A DNA stretch of 64,000 nucleotides from NCBI RefSeq assembly GCF_036711975.1, contig NC_091973.1, positions 1,984,001 to 2,048,000 on the forward strand, read 5' to 3'. Numbering within the stretch: position 1 is the first letter of the stretch; each line of letters opens with the position of its first letter. A program made the translations under genes and the position numbers. The notes below the pieces were generated by a model. It worked only from the letters and a program-made list of their open reading frames with translations. It ran no database searches and was not told the DNA's origin. Origin of the DNA: Onthophagus taurus. Lineage: Eukaryota; Arthropoda; Insecta; Coleoptera; Scarabaeidae. Positions 1 to 13,749 of this stretch are shown in pieces.

Positions 1-3000
1 ATATTATAGATAAAATTTAAATTGATTTAAAAGAAAGCAAAAATGAAATTACCTGTTGGGAAATTGATCTTAAAACAAACGTTTAGTATTTAGTTTGGCG
101 TGGTGTTTGCGTGATTCCCTCCAACCTAAAACTAAAATAGAAATTCTTCCGTGCTGATAGTTCTACCTCTTTATTTATCTGATTTAAATGTCGTGCTTTT
201 TCTTGTTTTGTTTGTCCTCTTGTGGGGTTTAACATTGTTTAATTTCCACTCCTTTCTATCAACGTCTGCAACTTTAGATTTTAAACTCGAAAATATTTTT
301 TTTGTTTGAATAAATCGTTTTGAATAATGGAGTTGGGTTGGAGACGCCGAGACGGCCTAATTCAGCCATTAAGCGCGTTCAATCAATATCGACGGGCGTC
401 GAGGTCCCCATCTAAATGCAAATGCGCGAAATTTTCGGAAAATCCTCAAAACGATCCCTCCAACATTTTAATAACAAAGCCGCGGAATTCGTACGATTAT
501 TTCGCACACTTAATAACTAAATTATTTGTTTCCCGCAAAAACGCCTCGATCCATCGCCTGCTTCGTCGCCATATTTTAAACGAAAAGAACCGTAATTATT
601 GCGTAGATCCGGTCGATATCCGTGTTTCCAAACGCAATATATAACACCCCGACTTTACGATAAGCGTATTTTACCTTCGACGTCGTGGCTCAGGTAAAAC
701 CAAAAATTAACTAATGACCCCTCTTACAAATTTTTAACTACAATAGAATCAGGTAAAAATTCTTTTAGAATTTCTTTTCAACAAACATCCTTCTTACGTT
801 ACCTAAACGAAATTTTTTATTCTTTTTTGGTGAATCACCAAGAAACGCCTGTTAAAGATAAATATTTTTTAAAAAACTTAATTAATTACAATGATCTTCT
901 ATGAGGTTATGTTAAAATGGCTTGATTAGCATAAATAATAACCTCTTTAAAAGCACTTAAGTATAAATAATAGATTATTTATGACCCTCAATACACTATA
1001 TTTATCAAAAAGAAAAAATTAAAGGTGCACGTTGATGTCATCAATGTGACTGAATATGTGTATTATATAATAACCGACTCAATAGGCTACCAATTACACC
1101 CCTTTGGAAGCTGCCCATTAAATACTGATCCAAGAGCAAAAGCATATTCATGCATTGACCACTGTAGTACAGAACAGGGTTATTAACAGAGATATTAAGT
1201 GATTCGAAAGGGGATTTCATCATTTATGTAATCACAGCTATGTAGGAATTTGAAAGCGGATTGGAATCCTTAATATTTATATATTTTAAGATTAATAAAA
1301 GATTGCATAAAATCTCCTTATGTCTTTGCTTCCTGACTTGATGTATGCATTAAATCAACTTTAAATCTTTATTATTCCTGGAGCAAGTCTTCAAAAAGTC
1401 TGCATCAAGATGACTCATTATGAAGTTTATACCATCTTTGTATCGAGTTCTCGCCATGTTTCTAGCAAGTTAAGTCAGTACAAAATAAAGTTTTTATCAA
1501 GTCTGCTTAAGGTTGCATTTTGAAGTCAATTGAGTTAACAACTCAAATCTTTTTGATGCCCTTCATTTTATTTATAGATTCATTATGCTTCGATCAATCT
1601 CTTTATTATGTTTGCAAAAGGTTGCAATCAAGTCTTCATTGAGACAACCCCGCATAAAATCTACATCATTTTTATATAAAGTCTTGAATTAAGATCAAAG
1701 TCATCAAGATATCTTGCATCGAATATTTCATTTTTGAGATTATGCCTAGTCTATATGAAGTGTCCATTATTCCTCATGACTTGAACATGCAATAACTTTC
1801 CATGGATCAAATTTCCATTAAGATCTGCTTGAATGAATTTGATTAATTGTTTTAGTAATAAAAATTTTTAGGTTGGAGTGACGATCAAAGGGAATTGTAA
1901 AACTCTTCTTTTAGGTTTTAGAAAAAAATTTAAGAGACAATCGAATTTGAAGGTTTAACGAATGGAAATCTTGTTGGGGCGTCGTCGAAGGAGTCGTCCC
2001 CCCTGAACGTAACTCGAGTCCTTGTAGTGAAACTAGGAGAAACCCTTGGCAAGTTATCGCTAGAAAATCAATAGAGGGGGTTCTAGCGGTGCACACACCA
2101 CCGTCGGTATATTGTATGAACCTCCACCGTTTGGGTTTTCGTGGGGGGGAAGTTTAAAATTCACCGAAACAACCTCCCGAAAAATCTACGCGTTATTTAT
2201 TAACGTTTCCTCCGAATTTTTTTTCCTTTGTATTCTTTCAACCTCGGGCGGGATCGAAATTACGGCCGCGTAGACATTTAAATACGAAAAGCGGCCGAAG
2301 ACGTGGCCGAAATTTAAAACGACCAGAAAGTTTTCGCGCCCCGGACATTTATCGCATTAGTTCCCGGACCAACTTCCGCCGAGATACAATGCTTCTACCG
2401 GAACGTGCTTCGGGGCCAAAACAAACTTGCTCGAATCGACTTTTCGCTTTCGCACGTTTCGATCCGGTAACATTAAGAGTTAATTCCACGATTTACTCCC
2501 ACTTAACTATAGCCTCTTAATAAATAGTTCGTTAAAAAAAATGTATGTATATAAATGAGGATTTGGAAAAACAATTTTGGATTGTCGCTAGAAAATGCAT
2601 AGGATATGTTTCTCCAAAAATTGCAAATACCGGAATCGTTGGACGGGTAGTAGATACTTCGTAGCCTGTTTGATATTCAGGGAGATATTGAAATATTCAT
2701 CCCTCGATTGAAAAGGGGATGGAATCGATACCTCTACTCGGAAGTGTTATTTTTTTTATTTTAAAGTAATTCCTTGTTAATTTCCGCTTTACTTTTAAAA
2801 ATCCGGGTTTTCACTCGTCAAAATGATGAATGAATATAGTCGTTAAGGAAAAAGTCAACAGTAAATAGAAACTTTTGAAAGGTACAATTTTTCATTTCGT
2901 CGAACGTCGAACGGCGCGGTCTATAATTATGACCCCGGGACCTTTATTTGTTATCTGGCGCAGGAAAATGAAGCCCGGCGCTTAACAGAAGCGATTGAAA

Positions 3001-3300
3001 TTGGCTTTTCCGCCATAAAAGATTCCGAAATATATTTCAACGGGAATCTCGGAACCTATAATTGTCTGAATTTTCATTTCGTGTGACATTTATGAATCTA
3101 TATAACTTGTGATATTGCCTTTTACGATTTTTCTTATATTTCCTACCCTATGTCCCTTCACAAGCACAATTCAAATAGCCTCCACGTGTAACAAAGGGAA
3201 GATATATTCGATATTAGGAATTCATAAAAAATTGTTTTGCGCAAGCGTATTCACATTTTTTACTCTCAAACAGATTATGCGTCTGCGTGAAAACAGTAGG
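1..3300. other. non-coding sequence, no gene recognised
   Basis: Open frames here are short and resemble no family I know. There are no convincing exons with splice sites on either strand. The part at 3122-3296 is an imperfect copy of the right flank of the adjoining satellite (5938-6090), including a short inverted pair built on TTTTGCGCA/TGCGCAAAA. Confidence 0.5.
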
Positions 3301-3309
3301 AAATTAAGG

Positions 3310-5925
3310 AAATTATTAAATTAATAATTTTAAAAAATGGTGTCATGAAAAGTTGTTCCTTTTTTAATTCTTAACAAGTTTTATTTGAAAAATATTTTGA
3401 TACAAACAATAATTAGGAAAATAAACTTGAATTAAATTTCTATACTATTCATAGGGAAATTAAAAAATTAATAATTTTAAAAAATGGTGCCAACAAAGGT
3501 TGTTCCTTGTTTAATTCTTAACAAGTTTGATTTGAAAAATATTTTGATACAAACAATAATTAGGAAGATAACCTTGAATTAAATTTCTATACCATTCGCA
3601 AGGAAATTAAAAAGTAGATAATTTTAAAAAATGGTGCCAATGAAAGTTGTTCCTTGTCTAATTCTTAACAAGTTTTATTTGAAAAATATTTTGATACAAA
3701 CAATAATTAGGAAACTAATCCTGAATTAAATTTCAATACTGTTCGCAGGAAAATTAAAAAATTGATAATTTTAAAAAATGGTGCTAATGAAAGTTGTTCC
3801 TTGTTTAATTCTTAACAAGTTTTATTTGAAAAATATTTTGATACAAACATTAATTAGGAAGATAACCTTGAATTTAATTTTTATACTATTCACAGGGAAA
3901 TTAAAAAATTAATAATTTTAAAAAATGGTGCCAACAAAAGTTGTTCCTTACTTAATTCTTAACAAGTTTTATTTGAAAAATATTTTGATACAAACAATAA
4001 TTAGGAAAATAATCTTGAATTAAATTTCTATACCATTCGCAAGGAAATTAAAAAGTAGATAATTTTAAAAAATGGTGCCAATGAAAGTTGTTCCTTGTCT
4101 AATTCTTAACAAGTTTTATTTGAAAAATATTTTGATACAAACAATAATTAGGAAACTAATCCTGAATTAAATTTCAATACTGTTCACAGGAAAATTAAAA
4201 AATTGATAATTTTGAAAAATGGTGCCAACAAAAGTTGTTCCTTACTTAATTCTTAACAAGTTTTATTTGAAAAATATTTTGATACAAACAATAATTAGGA
4301 AAATAATCTTGAATTAAATTTCTATACTATTCATAGGGAAATTAAAAAATTAATAATTTTAAAAAATGGTACCAACAAAGGTTGTTCCTTGTTTAATTCT
4401 TAACAAGTTTGATTTGAAAAATATGTTGATACAAACAATAATTAGGAAGATAACTTTGAATTAAATTTCTATACTATTCGCAGGGAAATTAAAAAGTTGA
4501 TAATTTTAAAAAATGGTGCCAATGAAAGTTGTTCCTTTTTTAATTCTTAACAAGTTTTATTTGAAAAATATTTTGATACAAACAATAATTAGGAAAATAA
4601 TCTTGAATTAAATTTCTATACTATTCATAGGGAAATTAAAAAATTAATAATTTTAAAAAATGGTACCAACAAAGGTTGTTCCTTGTTTAATTCTTAACAA
4701 GTTTGATTTGAAAAATATTTTGATACAAACAATAATTAGGAAACTAATCCTGAATTAAATTTCAATACTGTTCACAGGAAAATTAAAAAATTGATAATTT
4801 TGAAAAATGGTGCTAATGAAAGTTGTTCCTTGTTTAATTCTTAACAAGTTTTATTTGAAAAATATTTTGATACAAACAATAATTAGGAAAATAATCTTAA
4901 ATTAAATTTCTATACTATTCATAGGGAAATTAAAAAATTGATAATTTTAAAAAATGGTGCCAACAAAGGTTGTTCCTTGTTTAATTCTTAACAAGTTTTA
5001 TTTGAAAAATATTTTGATACAAACAATAATTAGGAAAATAATCTTGAATTAAATTTCTATACTATTCATAGGGAAATTAAAAAATTAATAATTTTAAAAA
5101 ATGGTACCAACAAAGGTTGTTCCTTGTTTAATTCTTAACAAGTTTGATTTGAAAAATATTTTGATACAAACAATAATTAGGAAACTAATCCTGAATTAAA
5201 TTTCAATACTGTTCACAGGAAAATTAAAAAATTGATAATTTTGAAAAATGGTGCTAATGAAAGTTGTTCCTTGTTTAATTCTTAACAAGTTTTATTTGAA
5301 AAATATTTTGATACAAACAATAATTAAGAAAATAATCTTGAATTAAATTTCTATACTATTCATAGGGAAATTAAAAAATTGATAATTTTAAAAAATGGTG
5401 CCAACAAAAGTTGTTCCTTACTTAATTCTTAACAAGTTTTATTTGAAAAATATTTTGATACAAACAATAATTAAGAAAATAATCTTGAATTAAATTTCTA
5501 TACTATTCACAGGGAAATTAAAAAATTAATAATTTTAAAAAATGGTGCCAACAAAGGTTGTTCCTTGTTTAATCCTTAACAAGTTTTATTTGAAAAATAT
5601 TTTGATACAAACAATAATTAGGAAGATAACCTTGAATTAAATTTCTATACTATTCATAGGGAAATTAAAAAATTGATAATTTAGAAAATGGTACCAACAA
5701 AGATTCTTCCTTGTTTAATTCTTAACAAGTTTTATTTGAAAAATATTTTAATACAAACAATAATTAGAAAAATAATCTTGAATTAAATTTCTATACTATT
5801 CACAGGGAAATTAAAAAATTAATAATTTTAAAAAATGGTACCAACAAAAGTTATTCCTTTTTTAATTCTTAACAAGTTTTATTTGAAAAATATTTTGATA
5901 CAAACAATTCTCTTTCTATAGTCTT
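3310..5925. repeat. 147-bp satellite array, about 17-18 copies
   Basis: Tandem monomers can be followed by the recurring word AAAAAATGGTGCCAA. Its ATGG falls at 3337, 3484, 3631 and 3778, a constant spacing of 147 bp, and the pattern continues to about 5925. Copies differ by scattered substitutions, and sub-variants (ACAAAGG versus ATGAAAG after the word) alternate, which suggests higher-order units. No coding potential is seen. Both sides are bordered by similar sequence (see 3122-3296 and 5938-6090). Confidence 0.9.
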
Positions 5926-8900
5926 CATAGAGAAATAAAAAAATTGTTTTGCGCAAGCGTATTAAAATTTTTAGGTTTGAAATAGATGATGCGTCTGCGC
6001 AAAAACGATTTTTCCGATTTAGCATATATTTCCCCTTGTTCGTTCACAAGGACATTTCAAATCCCTCCCTTCTCGTGTAACAAAAGACCCCTTTCGTACG
6101 TATAGGGAACAAATTTAGATGGAGAATTGTAGGAAATATTTAACGCCATTGAATATTCATGTATCCGGTACATTGTTGAAAACTATCCAGATTCCACATT
6201 ATAAATAGTTGATGTAGAGACATTTAGACTCTCACCGCAAATTGAAACTGACTATGTTCCGGAATTAAATCAGCAAGGGTATTGAATAGTATATATTTGT
6301 ATATTATTAATCGTCTCTTCCTTTCCTTTACGTGAATTCGAAATGATTTTATTAGAGGAATATAAGTAAAAATAATTGGGAATCGTTTCTTTAAAATTTT
6401 TAATTAGCTCTGAAAAAAATCGCCCGTTTCGTTCTGAACTGGCGGACCGTTGCAAAACCGTACTTAACGGTCCTTTCCCTTCGAATAATCTTCTAAGTTA
6501 AGGTTCTTTTCTCCGGAAAATTCTATTGAAAGAAAGTTTTACAAGAGTCACATTGAATTATAAAATGCGAGGTTGCGAGGATTACCTTACTTTTCTTCGA
6601 TTCCTATTTATTTTATTTTTTCGATTGTGTTTGTCTTTAAAGTGCGCTGTAATGGTATACAATGTGCGGTTTTTGAAGTAATTGAGAAGGGGCGGTGTTT
6701 CCTGTTTTAAAGCCTACAAGGTTTCGAAAATATAAGGTGTCAGCGCGCAGGGCGTCTTGTTTTTCGGTTTCCAGAAGATAAAAATTATAGTCGCGCAGTT
6801 ATGTTGGCAAAAATTTTTGGGGACTGTTTGCCGTGGAACGCAGTGACCGGAGAAGACGTGTAAATTATCGTGTTTCTGTTATGTGCTGACAATTGTAGGC
6901 ATTCTTTTTCGCTCTCGGGCGCATAAATTAAAAAAAAAGAACAAGTAAGAAGAAGGAAGGCGTCGGACGACGTCGTGATATCCGCAAGAAATATTGGCAA
7001 ATTTACGCTATAAATAAGCGGGCGCGTTAAGATATTTCTTCGCCGGTCTCGAACGGCTTTAATCGGTCTTAGGCTAAGTATGCGCGCACATACACACACA
7101 CCTGCCACACTTGCGCAGGTATGTTCGGGTTCGTTTGACATCATACGCCTAAGTGTGTCTCTTAGAAGCGTTAATTATTGCAATTAAACCTAAACACTTT
7201 CGAATCTATTGCACAAAAGGTACATAAATCTATCCCGCTCTTACAATAAATCGTACCTTTCGCAATTGCAATTGCAAACCGCACACACCAACCATTCAAG
7301 CGAAACTATACACACTAACATTTAAGTTATAATGAAAAAATTCATCTAAAAACGATTTTTATTTAATTACAAATTAATTTAGATCACCCCATTTTCACTT
7401 TCCATTCTACCCCGTTAATGTTATGCTTAAACTATGGCCCATTGAATATCACGCCCATTATTCTCTCACCCATCCTTTATTGTGTTATCTATACATTGTG
7501 TAGAGTGACAAAACGGTTCGCAAAATTAATTGAATTTGATCGACTAAGCAGAAGGAAACTCCCTCATCTAAACTCTCCACGTTCCCAGTTTCCCCGAAAA
7601 AAGGATAAAACGAATCTTGAATCTCCTCCGAATCCGCAGATGTATCGACAAAGCGCCCTTTCAAAGTGTCGAAAGGAGCGCATTAAGGTCCAATTCGGTT
7701 TCGAAATATCCTCAAGTGCCGGATTTTAAGAGAAAGTTTCATTTGAGTAAAGTGTTTCTTACTTCAGTTTCAGTTCTCTTTAATTGAGTATATATATATA
7801 TATATATATATACGTATAATTTTATGGTGTAATAATTCGTTTAATTTAAGTAGGAACGATTCTGTACTAAGTAGTTTAGATAAATAATTGTAGAAGCACC
7901 CTGCGGAGAACCGGGTGGCATCAAAATTGCAAGAAAATAAACACGCAAGACCGAAAACTGCCGTTTCGAGTTGGGGATACCGTGGAATAAACAGCGAAAG
8001 CTATGTTACTCCGACGGTCGTTGTGCTTGTTGGACCATATGTTTCGGTAAAATATGCGTTATGCCTAGTGCTCCCTTACTTTTGGCACATATAATGTTAA
8101 ATGCATAACGTTGCACCCCTACCTCATTATATAAAGACGACTTCCGGTTACCCTTCGAATATTTACGAGACCGCTTTGAGTGCTTCCACTCGAGTTGTAA
8201 CAGTGTTTTTTTGTCTGGCACCTTTTTGCGTCTTCCTCTGAATACGGATGTCCTCAAAAATTGTTGGAACGAACGGAGATAGACGTGAAATTTCATTTTC
8301 GTTCGAAATTCGGGTCGGCGAAGCCAAAATCCACTTGGACAACTTCCAACGTTTCCTTATCGCCGGTCGCACTTCCAGGTACAATTCGTGGGCTAACCTC
8401 GTTAGATATCTCCTTCGTTAATTAGTAACAAGATTTGCTCGAATCGATTGCGAACGTTCGTTTCTAATTTATACTGTAACCAGTTTGTGTACTTCGGAAT
8501 CGCCAGGGATCGCGCCGTCGCCGTAGAAAATAAAGAATTCAGGCGACGGAATTGCGCAAAACGTCGTTTTGGGACCCTTACGCGGTTCTCGGAACGTCGC
8601 GTTCATCGAAATTGCACCTACACGTGAACACGTTTCTCCGGAAATCGCGCCTACGATTCCGTAACGAAATAAAGCCCTAAAGAACGCGCTTTTACGAAAA
8701 AGTTTTCAACTATGCGAGACCCCTGGATTAAAAAAAAATGAAAAAATCCGAATTAAACGACCCTCGCTACGTGACGTCGTCGTGCTCCCGTGTCTCTCCC
8801 CGGCATAACTCTCGAACTTTATAAGCGAATAGGGTTTGTTTGGTATCAAAATAAAGCTAAAAGAACCCTCTTTAAAATGGCCGTTTCACATTTTATCAAA

Positions 8901-9050
8901 AAAATTACCCTTACATAAAAAAAATTGATTTAAAAACTTTGTTAACCAAGAAATAATGAAAAATTTTTTATTAATTCTACTAAAATAGTAACTAACATCT
9001 CCATTTGTATTCTTGAACACCAATTTATAATATTTATATTAATTAAATTT
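5926..9050. other. non-coding sequence between satellite arrays
   Basis: The first 160 bases repeat the left flank of the 147-bp array. A (TA)n tract lies near 7790-7812. The stretch 7000-8800 is less AT-rich than its surroundings, but no frame in it resembles a known protein and no exon could be supported. Confidence 0.45.
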
Positions 9051-9099
9051 ATATTTTATTGCGAAAAATCCAAAATTTTTGACATAACCTAATTATTCT

Positions 9100-12000
9100 G
9101 GAATTTAAAATTTTTTTAACCTAGAAATTAGCAATTTGGTACAACCTAACCTCAAACTGTCTTCTATAAAGCAAAAAAGTTTCATTAAACAATTCAAAAT
9201 CGTTTTGGCAAAAAAAATTTTTTTAAGTTAATAAAAAAACGAAATTTTAATTTTTTTTATTATAAAAATCGTTCAACCCTGGGAACTTAAAATTTAGTAC
9301 AACCTAACCTCAAACTATCTTCTACGAAGCAAAAAAGTTTCATTTCTCAATTCAAAATCGTTTTGGCGAAAAAATTTTTTTTGACTTAATAAAAAAAGTG
9401 AAATTTTTAATTTTTTTTAATAAAAAAATCGTTCAACCTAGGAACTTAAAATTTGGTACAACATAACCTCAAACGTTCGTTAATTACCTAAAATAATTGC
9501 ATGTTTCAATTTCAATCGATTTTGGAGAATAAAATATTTTTCATTCATCAAAAATCGTCAAATTAAAACGAATAATTTAAAAAAAATATATAAAATAAAC
9601 TGTTCATGCAAAAATCTTTAAATTTGGTAAAATTTAAGTTCAAAGTGTCTTCTACGAAGTAAAAAAGTTTCATTTCTCAATTCAAAATCGTCTTCGCGAA
9701 AATAATTTTTTTTAACTTAATTAAAAAAACATGAATTTTTATTTTTTTTTTAATAAAAAAATCTTTCAACCTAGGAACTTAAAATTTGGTACAACATAAC
9801 CTCAAACGTTCGTTAATTACCTAAAATAATTGCATGTTTCAATTTCAATCGATTTTGGAGAATGGATTGTTTTTATTTCATTAAAAATCGTCAAATTAAA
9901 ACGAATGATTTAAAAAAAATATATAAAATAAACTGTTCATTCAAGAATCTTTAAATTTGGTATAATTTAAGTTCAAACTGTCTTCTACGAAACAAAAAAG
10001 TTTCATTTCTCAATTCAAGATCGTTTTAACGAAAAAATTTTTTTTTTACTTAATAAAAAAAGCATGAAATATTAATTTTTTTTTAATAAAAAAATCGTTC
10101 AATCTAGGAACTTAAAATTTGGTACAACATAACCTCAAACGTTCTTTTATTACCTAAAATAATTGCATGTTTCAATTTCAATCGATTTTGGAGAATGGAA
10201 TGTTTTTATTTCATTAAAAATCGTCAAATTAAAACGAATGATTTTAAAAAAATATATAAAATAAACTGTTCATGCAAAAATCTTTAAATTTGTTAAAATT
10301 TAAGTTCAAAGTGTCTTCTACGAAGTAAAAAAGTTTCATTTCTCAATTCAAAATCGTTTTCGCGAAAATAATTTTTTTTAACTTAATTAAAAAAACATGA
10401 ATTTTTATTTTTTTTTTTAATAAAAAAATCTTTCAACCTAAGAACTTAAAATTTGGTACAACCTAACCTCAAACGTTCTTTTATTACCTAAAATAATTGC
10501 ATGTTTCAATTTCAATCGATTTTGGAGAATGGAATGTTTTTATTTCATTAAAAATCGTCAAATTAAAACGAATGATTTAAAAAAAATATATAAAATAAAC
10601 TGTTCATTCAAGAATCTTTAAATTTGGTATAATTTAAGTTCAAACTGTCTTCTACGAAGTAAAAAAGTTTCATTTCTCAATTCAAAATCGTTTTCGCGAA
10701 AATAATTTTTTTTAACTTAATTAAAAAAACATGAATTTTTATTTTTTTTTAATAAAAAAATCTTTCAATCTAGGAACTTAAAATTTGGTACAACCTAACC
10801 TCAAACGTTCGTTAATTACCTAAAATAATTGCATGTTTCAATTTCAATCGATTTTGGAGAATGGAATGTTTTTATTTCATTAAAAATCGTCAAATTAAAA
10901 CGAATGATTTAAAAAAAATATATAAAATAAACTGTTCATGCAAGAATCTTTAAATTTGGTAAAATTTAAGTTCAAAGTGTCTTCTACGAAGTAAAAAAGT
11001 TTCATTGCTCAATTCAAAATCGTTTTAGCGAAAATAATTTTTTTTAACTTAATTAAAAAAACATGAATTTTTATTTTTTTTTAATAAAAAAATCGTTCAA
11101 CCTAGGAACTTAAAATTTGGTACAACATAACCTCAAACGTTCGTTAATTACCTAAAATAATTGCATGTTTCAATTTCAATCGATTTTGGAGAATGGATTG
11201 TTTTTATTTCATTAAAAATCGTCAAATTAAAACGAATGATTTAAAAAAAATATATAAAATAAACTGTTCATGCAAGAATCTTTAAATTTGGTAAAATTTA
11301 AGTTCAAACTGTCTTCTACGAAGTAAAAAAGTTTCATTTCTCAATTCAAAATCGTTTTCGCGAAAATAATTTTTTTTAACTTAATTAAAAAAACATGAAT
11401 TTTTATTTTTTTTTTAATAAAAAAATCTTTCAACCTAGGAACTTAAAATTTGGTACAACATAACCTCAAGCGTTCGTTAATTACCTAAAATAATTGCATG
11501 TTTCAATTTCAATCGATTTTGGAGAATGGAATGTTTTTATTTCATTAAAAATCGTCAAATTAAAACGAATGATTTAAAAAATATATATAAAATAAACTGT
11601 TCATGCAAGAATCTTTAAATTTGGTAAAATTTAAGTTCAAACTGTCTTCTACGAAGTAAAAAAGTTTCATTTCTCAATTCAAAATCGTTTTCGCGAAAAT
11701 AATTTTTTTTAACTTAATTAAAAAAACATGAATTTTTATTTTTTTTTTTAATAAAAAAATCTTTCAACCTAGGAACTTAAAATTTGGTACAACCTAACCT
11801 CAAACGTTCTTTTATTACCTAAAATAATTGCATGTTTCAATTTCAATCGATTTTGGAGAAGTTTTTTTAACTTAATTAAAAAAACATGATTTTTTATTTT
11901 TTTTTTTAATAAAAAAATCTTTCAACCTAGGAACTTAAAATTTGGTACAACATAACCTCAAACGTTCTTTTATTACCTAAAATAATTGCATGTTTCAATT

Positions 12001-12250
12001 TCAATCGATTTTGGAGAATAAAATATTTTTCTTTCATCAAAAATCGTCAAATTAAAACGAATGATTTAAAAAATATATATAAAATAAACTGTTCATGCAA
12101 GAATCTTTAAATTTGGTATAATTTAAGTTCAAACAAGTTTCATTTTTCAATTCTAAATCGTAAAATAAAATAAAAAATAAATAAAAAAATCGTTCATTCC
12201 AGAAACTTAAAATTTGGCACAACCTCATCACAAGCAATCCTTTATAACTT
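9100..12250. repeat. about 333-bp satellite array, 8-9 copies
   Basis: The word TTACCTAAAATAATTGCATG recurs near 9484, 9815, 10149, 10482, 10815, 11147, 11480 and 11812, a spacing of 331-334 bp. One internally deleted copy follows near 11970. Each monomer also contains TTCTACGAAGTAAAAAAG and a long T-run. The left end (9100-9480) and right end (12100-12250) are more diverged, as expected for array edges. Confidence 0.88.
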
Positions 12251-13664
12251 CAAACATGTTTCATGTTACAATTCGTTTCGAAGAAAAAAATGTTTTTTTG
12301 TTATAAAAAAATCTGTTTATGTAGAAAACCTAGAACTTGGTATAATGCAATGTTAAACAATTTTTTTATAAAAAACGTTATATTAGCAAATACCAGAGAT
12401 ATCACACACTTCCGTTTACGCAATTTGAAATTTTATATTATTATCTGGATCAATGATTTTGCGGCAGAAATTCGTGGCGTTGTCCTAACTTTATCTGTCA
12501 AATTATCCTAACTTGTGGACATCTGACCTGAAATTTGCTAATACTACCATAAATCCCATCAATCCAACCATAAATCTAAGTCATCCCTTAATAGATTCGG
12601 TTGTGAAACTCCATAAACATGATTATTTGGACATGATACTTTTATTTCGGATTTTAATAAATTAAATAGAATTTATAGTTTCCAATGAACCGTCGACGTT
12701 GAGAAAATAACAACGACACCATTCAATTGTGTATCCTAAGACAGTCGAGGTTATCCGCCTTAATTAGAAATGGGCATTTTTCGAGTTGATTGTTCGCATT
12801 GAAAATCGCTTGTGGCTTCGTTTAATTATAATCGAATAAATCGCTATAATTAGATTGTAAATCGAGCGGGTTAATTTGGTGCATAAAGTGAAATCGATAC
12901 CCTCTCGAACGTTGAGGGAGAGCTATATGTTTGAGTTTCCTTGGCCGTCGGAATTGGCACGTCCGCGTAAGTTTATGAACCGCTTTAGTTCCCATCGTAA
13001 ACCATACGCGCCCATAAAACTGGGATAACAATAAAAGGGCTGGATCGTTAAACAAAAAACGGTCTCGGCGCGAAATTTAAGCGCCGCGATGAATCAGAAG
13101 GAACCGTTTACGATTTTAATATCTTAAGTGCGTCCCGGTAAAAATTTCATTTTCGTCCCTCGACCACCTCAATTAATCACCTTCAAAAATTACTTTTGTT
13201 TTTTTTTTTAATCTTCTTTCATCCCAAACCGTCAACGAGAAAGAGTGATATATTAACATAATTGCTTTATACGGTTTAACCGTGATTATAAAATCAATAT
13301 CCAACCCTCCAACGAATATTTACTACATTTATTACACAATTTTATGTTTATATAGTATGTTTAGTGGAATGTGTAGTGAATCGTGAAATGATGTAAAATA
13401 GGAAGGATTAATGAAAGATTATTCGAGATGAAGGGATAATTAAAAACAGAACTAATAGTATTAAAGTCGTTGCGTTTTGGGGTGGTAAACGCAGAGAAGA
13501 TTGGAGAGATGTAGAGGAAAGGTAAAAACCTTTCCTCAGAGTTGGGTCGTGGAAGTTCCCATCTGCGACGAGAAAGACGGTATACGAGAGAGATCGGTCG
13601 TCTTCGTCGCCGGATCAGGAATTCTGTGCGAGGTATATCGTTATGTTTTCATTTTATTAAGGCA
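12251..13664. other. non-coding, probable latrophilin upstream region
   Basis: No exon is recognised. The final 150 bases, rich in CG and purines (13540-13660), lie just before the proposed first coding exon of latrophilin and could be its 5' untranslated region. This is inference from position only. Confidence 0.35.
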
Positions 13665-13749
13665 ATGGCTGAGCTGCTAAACCGGTTAGCTGAGAAGCCT
13701 GGTCTAGTCGTTCTGGTTGCGTTTGCTCTATCTCCGATACTTCTCCTCG
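13665..13749 (+). CDS. Cirl: tentative first coding exon of latrophilin (signal peptide)
   Basis: An ATG in the good context GGCAATGG opens a frame with a short polar start and a hydrophobic core ([16 protein letters not shown]). It ends in phase 1 at a GT donor (13750), and the next exon at 17513 needs phase 1. The join gives [12 protein letters not shown] directly before the lectin domain, a plausible secreted N-terminus. The donor (G/gttatt) is weak and no transcript was available, so this is inference. Confidence 0.45.

Noticed and set aside
327-644. 105-codon open frame on the plus strand
   Set aside because: No family resemblance, odd composition and no splice or neighbour support; probably chance.
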